Source of the DNA: Robiginitalea myxolifaciens
GTDB taxonomy: Bacteria; Bacteroidota; Bacteroidia; Flavobacteriales; Flavobacteriaceae
Direction: 5' to 3'
Assembly (NCBI RefSeq): GCF_900115205.1
Contig: NZ_FOYQ01000001.1
Span: 1,267,240 to 1,331,239, forward strand
Length of the DNA stretch: 64,000 nt
Shown one piece after another: positions 58,661-64,000 of the stretch. Within the stretch, counting starts at the first letter, position 1; each line of letters opens with the position of its first letter. The position numbers and the translations under genes are program-made. The notes under the pieces are model-generated. The model did no database searches and was not told where the DNA came from. It worked only from the letters and a program-made list of their open reading frames with translations.

Positions 58661-60820
58661 TTATTCCAGGCCAAAAGCAAGGATGGTATTTCCCTTGGGT
58701 GTGCCCAGCTTTTCACCTCCGCAAGCCAGTACAATAAATTGCTTGCCACCTGAAGTGTAGAGCGCAGGGGTGGCGAAAGCGGGAGCCGGTAATTTATACT
58801 CCCACAACAGGGCACCAGAATCGCGATCAAATACCCGGAAATAGCCATCTTTGGTTGCGGCGATAAAGAGCAGGCCGTTTTCGGTGATTACCGGCCCCCC
58901 GTAGTTTTCCGTTCCGGTCGGAGGCTGCCCTTCCGCTTTCAGACTTTCGGTATCTCCCAGGGGGATTTGCCATAGATATTCCCCGGAATTCATGTCCACA
59001 GCATGCAAGGTGCCCCAAGGGGGATTTATACCCGGCAGGCCATTGGCATCTAAAAATTTGTGATAACCCCGGTGTTGATAGGGTACTTGTGCATTCAGGT
59101 TCGGGCCAGCGTCTACCACCTCTTGTTTTTCGGCGCTTTCCGCCCCTTTTGATTCGGTTTCCAGGAGGAATTCTCCCAGGGCAATTCGCGATAAGCTGTC
59201 GATATGAGGAAATCCTGGCATCATTCCCTTACCGCCTACAATAAGGGTTTCAAGCCCCTCCTGATTCATCCGTTCTCCCAGTGCTCGGAGGTCCGGATAA
59301 CCACTTTCCGGAACCCCGGAACGATCGGGCTGGTGGCAAATGGCACAGTGTACCCGGTAAAGCTGTTCCCCAGGGGAAAGCTCAGAAACATCTTCGGTTT
59401 CGTCTAGCTGGAGAAACCAGGCCATTTCATTGGAGTTAACATAAAGGATTCCACGATTGGGATCTGCAGCTGCACCACCCCATTCGGCGGCGCCATCGTA
59501 TCCCGGTAGCAGGAATACGGGTTCAGTAGATGGCGGGGCGTACCAACGTCGGTCTGCATTTTGAAACTGATGCAGGAGTTCTTCCTGGTTTGGGGCATAC
59601 GGGCTAATGTCATTTTCGGTTAAATCCTGCGCCTGCCGCGCAAAGGGCTCGGGTTTTACGGGCTTTGGCTGTGTAGTCCAGGCCGATTCTCCGGGTAGTT
59701 TCGAAGGGGGGACGGGTACCTCCTCTATCTCAAAAAGCGGGGTACCATCCCGGCGATCAAAGAGGAAAATAAAACCCTGTTTCGTTACCTGTGCTACAGC
59801 CGGGATCTCTTTTCCGTCGCGGACAACGGTCAAAAGGTTTGGTGGGGCAGGAGGATCCCGATCCCAAATGTCGTGGTGCGTAAACTGAAAGTGCCATAGG
59901 CGTTCTCCGGTGTTGGCATCCAGGGCTAAAAGGGTGTTGGCAAACAGGTTTTGGCCCAGGCGAACGCCGCCATAAAAATCAGGGGCGGCGGAACCCGTTG
60001 GCACATAGAGGATTTCCCGTTGGGCATCAAGCGCCATACCCGCCCAGTTGTTGGCTCCGCCCACCACGGATCCCTGCAGGGCATCCTGGTCCTCCCAGGT
60101 CTCGCTTCCCGGACCACCGGGTTCAGGAAGGGTATTAAATCGCCATTTCACCTCCCCGGTTCTAACGTCAAATGCGAGGATGTTTCCCGGGGCTGCCCCG
60201 GCTCCTTCACCAACGCGTAGCGGCATCACAATCAAGTCTTTGAATATCGTTCCCGGTGTTGTGGAGGAAACGAAGCGGTCCCGGGCCCAGGAGGGGAGTC
60301 CGGAACGCAGATCAACCTGCCCATTCTCGCCGAATGTGGGAATGGGGGTGCCGGTAAGGGCGTCTAAGGCTATAAGCTGTTCTCCCCGGGTAAAGAATAT
60401 TCGCCGATCACTGCCATCGGACCAGTAACTCACTCCGCGGCTCGTGGCGTACCAGGCCCTTAGGGTGTCGCCATGAATCCATTGCAATTCCCCACTTCTG
60501 GCGTCGAGTGCAAAAGGGCGCATTGCTGCACTAACCCCAAACAACAAGGTGTCTACCACCAACGGATTCATTTGCATTTGCCCCCAATCCGGACTTTCGA
60601 AACTCCAGACCGGCTTCAATTCCGCGATATTTTCCCGGGTAAATTCGTTTAAAGTGGAAAAGTGGGACCTTCCTGGGTCGCCGAGGTAATGGGACCAGTC
60701 GGTGTAATAGGCTGCCGGGGCTTCTGCCACAGATTCCGAATCGGTAGTATCTGCACAACTCAGCAGCAGGACGCCGCTAAGGATGCATAAAACTAAAGGC
60801 TTTAAGAAATACGATTTCAT
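58661..60820 (-). CDS. PQQ-type beta-propeller dehydrogenase with inserted cytochrome c domain, lipoprotein
   Basis: 719 residues. Signal with LLLSC lipobox (Cys22). The propeller has the WxxxxGDPGRSHFS start and repeated W-containing blades (LQWIHGDTL, VKWRFNTLP, LWHFQFTHHDIWD) of quinoprotein glucose/alcohol dehydrogenases. At about 478-555 a cytochrome c domain is inserted (HCAICHQPD at about 489, GKGMMPGF as likely Met ligand), after which propeller blades resume (GGPVITENGLLFIAATKDG). The enzyme would oxidise a sugar or alcohol at the outer side of a membrane and pass electrons through the heme. No PQQ synthesis genes are in the window. It ends at 58661 with no obvious terminator. Confidence 0.88.
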   Translation of the reverse strand: MKSYFLKPLVLCILSGVLLLSCADTTDSESVAEAPAAYYTDWSHYLGDPGRSHFSTLNEFTRENIAELKPVWSFESPDWGQMQMNPLVVDTLLFGVSAAMRPFALDARSGELQWIHGDTLRAWYATSRGVSYWSDGSDRRIFFTRGEQLIALDALTGTPIPTFGENGQVDLRSGLPSWARDRFVSSTTPGTIFKDLIVMPLRVGEGAGAAPGNILAFDVRTGEVKWRFNTLPEPGGPGSETWEDQDALQGSVVGGANNWAGMALDAQREILYVPTGSAAPDFYGGVRLGQNLFANTLLALDANTGERLWHFQFTHHDIWDRDPPAPPNLLTVVRDGKEIPAVAQVTKQGFIFLFDRRDGTPLFEIEEVPVPPSKLPGESAWTTQPKPVKPEPFARQAQDLTENDISPYAPNQEELLHQFQNADRRWYAPPSTEPVFLLPGYDGAAEWGGAAADPNRGILYVNSNEMAWFLQLDETEDVSELSPGEQLYRVHCAICHQPDRSGVPESGYPDLRALGERMNQEGLETLIVGGKGMMPGFPHIDSLSRIALGEFLLETESKGAESAEKQEVVDAGPNLNAQVPYQHRGYHKFLDANGLPGINPPWGTLHAVDMNSGEYLWQIPLGDTESLKAEGQPPTGTENYGGPVITENGLLFIAATKDGYFRVFDRDSGALLWEYKLPAPAFATPALYTSGGKQFIVLACGGEKLGTPKGNTILAFGLE

Positions 60821-60876
60821 GAGAATTGCGTGTAAAGTAAGGCAACGGCTTGTGCCTTAAATTACTCAATTCTCAA

Positions 60877-62505
60877 TTACTGCAGGATATCCCGATACTT
60901 CGAGGTGTCGGCCAGCAAATCCCGGGCAGCCGCAATGGCGGTATCCCCATTGATATAGTACGCATACAGGCCTTCCCGGTAAAAGTACCTTTTGACGATC
61001 TCATCCTGGAGTTGCTTTTTGATTTCCGGCTTGTATTTGCGGATGGCGTCTAGTTTGGCAGCTTCGACAGCCTCCAGCAAGGATTCCATATCCGATTCAA
61101 TAGCCGAATTGAAAACCGCCTCCTCCTTGGCGGTGAGGGCGTCCCGCAGCGCTTTTTCCGTCTTGGTTTCAAAAGCAAAATCACTGGCGCCGACCGAGGA
61201 AATAAAGTCTTCAAAATCTTTATCGGAGAGCTCAAAGCCCGCAGCATCTTCCATGGTGTGGCTGTAGTAATAATCCGTGGCGTAGTCAAAGATCAGGTGC
61301 TGATCGAGCAGCGCCCGGATCAGGGGGTTAGTTCCCAGGGCTCCCGCTTCGAGGTCGGGCATTACCCCACCACCATCTTGTACGCTCCGTCCATTACGGG
61401 TTTTAAACTCTTGAAATTGTGTGTTGCGTATCGCCTTCCCGCTTTCGTCCCGATTGCGGTAATCCAGCGCCTGGATACAGCGGCCCGATGGGGTATAATA
61501 ACGGCTAATGGTAACTTTTAATTGAGTGCCATAGGTGAGTTTCAGTGGGCGTTGCACCAGCCCTTTTCCAAAACTCCGTGCACCCAGCACTACCGCCCGG
61601 TCCAGGTCTTGCAAGGCTCCGGCAACGATTTCACTGGCCGAAGCACTCCTGCCATCGACCAGGATGGCCAGGGGAATCTCGGTGTCCACAGCTTTTCTTC
61701 GGGTCTTGTATTCCTGGTTGAATTTTTCAACATTGGACTTCGTCGTCACAATGCGCTCCCCTTTAGGAACGAATAAATTGGTGACATTAATAGCTTCTGA
61801 AAGCAGGCCCCCCGGGTTTCCACGCAAATCCAGGATTATCCGTTGCGCCCCTTGCTCTTTCAAATCCCTCAGGGCCGACTCGGTTTGTTCTGAGGCTTTG
61901 GAATTGAAACGGGAAAGCACGATATAACCGGTTTGAGGGTCGGCCATTCGGTAGAAGGGTACCGCATCGACCTCGATTGCGCCCCTTTTAACCTCGGTGG
62001 TTTTAACTTCCCCCTGCCTTTTGAAGGTCAGGGACACCGAAGAGTTATTTGCTCCTTTTAGTAATTCGGTGGCGTCGTCCCGGAAATCCGCAACAGAGAT
62101 ATTGCCGATACTCAGGATTTCATCTCCGGCTTTTAAACCGGCTTCATCGGCGGGATACCCCTTGTAGGGTTCCACGATGACCATCCGATCCTGATAGGAG
62201 CGCACCAGGGCTCCGATTCCAGAATACTCCCCGGCATTACTGATTTTATACGCCTCTACATCCTGCTCGTTCAGATACACGGTATACGGATCCAGCTCCG
62301 AGAGCATGTTTTTGATCGCGCTATCCATGAGTTCTGCGGGATTGGTCTCATCCACGTAGTTCATGTTCAGCTCCTTGAAGAGGGTGGTGAAAATTTCGAT
62401 CTGCTTGGCGATTTCAAAGAAGTCGCTCTTAAAACTGGCGGTGGTAACCAGGATTCCAAACGCCAGTACAGGTACGAGAATTTTACGTTTTAGCAGATGC
62501 TTCAT
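60877..62505 (-). CDS. S41-family C-terminal processing peptidase (CtpA-like)
   Basis: 542 residues. An N-terminal signal or membrane anchor (LVPVLAFGILVTTASF), a PDZ domain (GYPADEAGLKAGDEIL), and the S41 catalytic core with GRSASASEIVAGAL carrying the catalytic Ser near 287 and SFGKGLVQ with Lys near 312. It should process or degrade envelope proteins. The start overlaps the rnpA gene by 23 bases, a tight arrangement also seen in other Flavobacteriia. Confidence 0.95.
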   Translation of the reverse strand: MKHLLKRKILVPVLAFGILVTTASFKSDFFEIAKQIEIFTTLFKELNMNYVDETNPAELMDSAIKNMLSELDPYTVYLNEQDVEAYKISNAGEYSGIGALVRSYQDRMVIVEPYKGYPADEAGLKAGDEILSIGNISVADFRDDATELLKGANNSSVSLTFKRQGEVKTTEVKRGAIEVDAVPFYRMADPQTGYIVLSRFNSKASEQTESALRDLKEQGAQRIILDLRGNPGGLLSEAINVTNLFVPKGERIVTTKSNVEKFNQEYKTRRKAVDTEIPLAILVDGRSASASEIVAGALQDLDRAVVLGARSFGKGLVQRPLKLTYGTQLKVTISRYYTPSGRCIQALDYRNRDESGKAIRNTQFQEFKTRNGRSVQDGGGVMPDLEAGALGTNPLIRALLDQHLIFDYATDYYYSHTMEDAAGFELSDKDFEDFISSVGASDFAFETKTEKALRDALTAKEEAVFNSAIESDMESLLEAVEAAKLDAIRKYKPEIKKQLQDEIVKRYFYREGLYAYYINGDTAIAAARDLLADTSKYRDILQ

Positions 62506-62869
62506 GATGGAGGAATTTGTCGATAAGTTCGCTCAGTGCTGCACTTATTTCAGCATTTTCGGGCAGTTCCTTACCAAGGTATAAAATAACCAACGCATAG
62601 CTTCCCTCCGTATTGTTAAAAACCTCCTGCTTTTTATGCCGGTAATGTTCCCGCAACAGGCGCTTGATTCGGTTCCGGTCTACTGCCTTCGGGAAGCGTT
62701 TTTTAGGCACTGAAATCCCAACCTGAATCCGGGAGTCCAGCGCGTGCCCGGATTTCAGGTAGTAGAGTTGCAGGGGGAAGCTTTTAAGCCTCTTCCCTTG
62801 CTCAAATACAGCGCTCCATAGCTGTTTGTGCGTTAACCGTTCACTTTTCGGGAAATTCAGGCCGGACAT
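62483..62869 (-). CDS. rnpA: Ribonuclease P protein component
   Basis: 128 residues from ATG 62869; an earlier in-frame ATG at 62905 exists but it would overlap the M1 peptidase gene, while 62869 lies one base past that gene's stop. KSERLTHKQLW at the N-terminus and the basic RNRIKRLLREHYR segment (RNR motif) are typical of the RNase P protein subunit, which helps the RNA subunit cleave tRNA precursors. The S41 gene overlaps its end. rpmH is not seen here. Confidence 0.94.
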   Translation of the reverse strand: MSGLNFPKSERLTHKQLWSAVFEQGKRLKSFPLQLYYLKSGHALDSRIQVGISVPKKRFPKAVDRNRIKRLLREHYRHKKQEVFNNTEGSYALVILYLGKELPENAEISAALSELIDKFLHHEASAKT

Positions 62870-62870
62870 T

Positions 62871-64000
62871 TCATTCTCCCGCTTGCCAGAAATTGTTTTC
62901 GGCATCGACGTCCGCCATAAGGCTGGAAGGATCTATGACGAGGGCTTCGATCTCACCAATTGGCTTATCGATTAGGAACTCATAGCGCGGTTGCGCCCAG
63001 GGCCAATCCCCCAGCACCTCCCGTTGCATCCCTGGATAGGGATTCTCCTTCTCTCCCCGCATCATACGCAGGGGAAGGTAGTAGGACATGCGCGAACCGT
63101 CTTTAAAAGCGGCCACCAGGTCAATAGGCATAGGCATCAGGCCTTTGCGACTGAGCACTACACGGGTTTGGTCCCCTTCGGCGGTTACAGATTCCAGGAC
63201 ATAATCAATGGTATTTGTGGTCTGTGCAAAATCGGTCAGATACCAACCCAATTGCATTCCACTCACCTTCTCCGCAGTGCGGATAATGTCGTTAGGCGTT
63301 GGGTGTTTAAACTTAAAGTCGTCATAATAACGGCGTATGGTCTGCATAAGTTTATCCTGCCCGATCACGTAGCCCAACTGCGCCAGGAACACGGCCCCTT
63401 TACTGTAGGCTGAAACGCCATACCCGGTATTGAAATCGTAGCGGTCGGCATGGGTGGTCAGCGGCTGTTCCCGCCCGGAGTTTACCAGGTAGTAGTAATT
63501 GCGGTAGGATCCGGCGAATGGGTTTTCTTCGCCACGATCCATGATTTCGTTCATACACAGGGAGGAGATAAACGACGTGAAGCCTTCATCCATCCATTCG
63601 TGTTTGGACTCATTGGTCGCCAGGACATGCTGGAACCAGCTGTGCGCCATCTCGTGCACGGTAACCCCCACAAGGCTCCCAAATTGACGGTTACCCGTAA
63701 TCAGGGTGCTCATGGCATATTCCATTCCCCCGTCACCGCCCTGTACAACAGAGTATTGTTTATACGGATAAGGCCCGATGTTCCGGTTAAAGAAAGCCAG
63801 GGTTTCCGCAGTTTTGGGTTGGAGGTTTTTCCAGTTTTCCAGGATTTCAGGATCGTCCTTGTAGAAGAAATGCAGGGTCGTACCGCTTTCTGTTTCCAGG
63901 GTATCGTGCCGGTATTCCGGATCTGCAGCCCACATGAAATCATGCACCATAGGCGCCTTGAAATGCCAGGTCAGGGTTTTCCCCCTCGGCTTCGCCACCG
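62871..64000 (-). CDS. M1-family metallopeptidase, C-terminal part (cut by window edge)
   Basis: The frame is open to the right edge (the GTG at 63998 is only an internal codon), giving 376 residues with the true N-terminus outside. GGMEYAM is the substrate-binding exopeptidase motif (GxMEN type), and HEMAHSWFQ followed by WMDEG gives the HExxH-(18)-E zinc site. The family removes N-terminal residues from peptides. Flavobacterial members are usually secreted or envelope lipoproteins, but the signal is not visible here. Its stop is one base before the rnpA start. Confidence 0.9.
   Translation of the reverse strand, partial: VAKPRGKTLTWHFKAPMVHDFMWAADPEYRHDTLETESGTTLHFFYKDDPEILENWKNLQPKTAETLAFFNRNIGPYPYKQYSVVQGGDGGMEYAMSTLITGNRQFGSLVGVTVHEMAHSWFQHVLATNESKHEWMDEGFTSFISSLCMNEIMDRGEENPFAGSYRNYYYLVNSGREQPLTTHADRYDFNTGYGVSAYSKGAVFLAQLGYVIGQDKLMQTIRRYYDDFKFKHPTPNDIIRTAEKVSGMQLGWYLTDFAQTTNTIDYVLESVTAEGDQTRVVLSRKGLMPMPIDLVAAFKDGSRMSYYLPLRMMRGEKENPYPGMQREVLGDWPWAQPRYEFLIDKPIGEIEALVIDPSSLMADVDAENNFWQAGE

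Overview
The window is a chromosomal segment of a marine-type Flavobacteriaceae (Bacteroidota). Three things point there: type IX secretion (T9SS) and gliding-type proteins (PorP/SprF family, type B gliding C-terminal domains, a giant SprB-like adhesin); promoters of the Bacteroidota form TTG-N19to21-TAnnTTTG instead of sigma70 boxes; and many family-specific lipoproteins. Gene order is dense. I see no transposase, integrase, phage gene or CRISPR array. The genus is not determined.

Layout. (1) 1-10.4 kb, minus strand: one tightly packed run of eleven genes. It starts with an M23 peptidase, a GH3-family protein and a DUF6909-like protein, then a Wzz-like chain-length protein and the full dTDP-L-rhamnose cassette rfbB-A-C-D, and ends with a lipoprotein, a Wzx-like flippase and a sulfotransferase cut by the window edge. 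Together they suggest export of a rhamnose-containing, possibly sulfated surface polysaccharide. (2) 10.5-14.1 kb, plus: tatA, a PorE-like OmpA-family protein, and two short single-membrane-span ORFs. (3) 14.2-27.1 kb: a lipoprotein, a LysM lytic transglycosylase, pgk, holB, a DoxX-like protein, an OmpH-like lipoprotein, then a methyltransferase, mnmG, ybeY and a 1203-residue DUF4175-type membrane protein. Two parS-type sites flank mnmG. (4) 27.1-32.6 kb: an AlkB-like hydroxylase, gltX, a band-7 protein and glnS. (5) 32.9-51.7 kb, plus: a four-gene T9SS/adhesin operon. It encodes a type B CTD protein with Ig-like domains, a PorP/SprF protein fused to two SPOR-like modules, a 4472-residue SprB-like adhesin, and a compact PorP/SprF protein. 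(6) 51.7-55.8 kb: folB, tRNA-Cys, a LysE-type exporter, a head-GIN protein and rnr. (7) 55.8-56.36 kb: a 558-base AT-rich gap with a cluster of DnaA-box-like 9-mers, proposed here as oriC. (8) 56.4-64 kb: rpiB, a CDF metal transporter, a GNAT protein, a small hypothetical, a PQQ-type dehydrogenase with a cytochrome c insert, an S41 protease, rnpA and a truncated M1 peptidase.

The most interesting signals are the oriC-like gap together with the two parS-type sites (they lie 33-35 kb apart, so the window may cover the origin region); the giant adhesin, which holds two different tandem supermodule duplications (periods 568 and about 600 residues); the same SPOR-like module in an OmpA-family protein and in a PorP/SprF fusion; and a set of TAnnTTTG boxes lying 17-21 bases before start codons, with holB as an apparently leaderless outlier.
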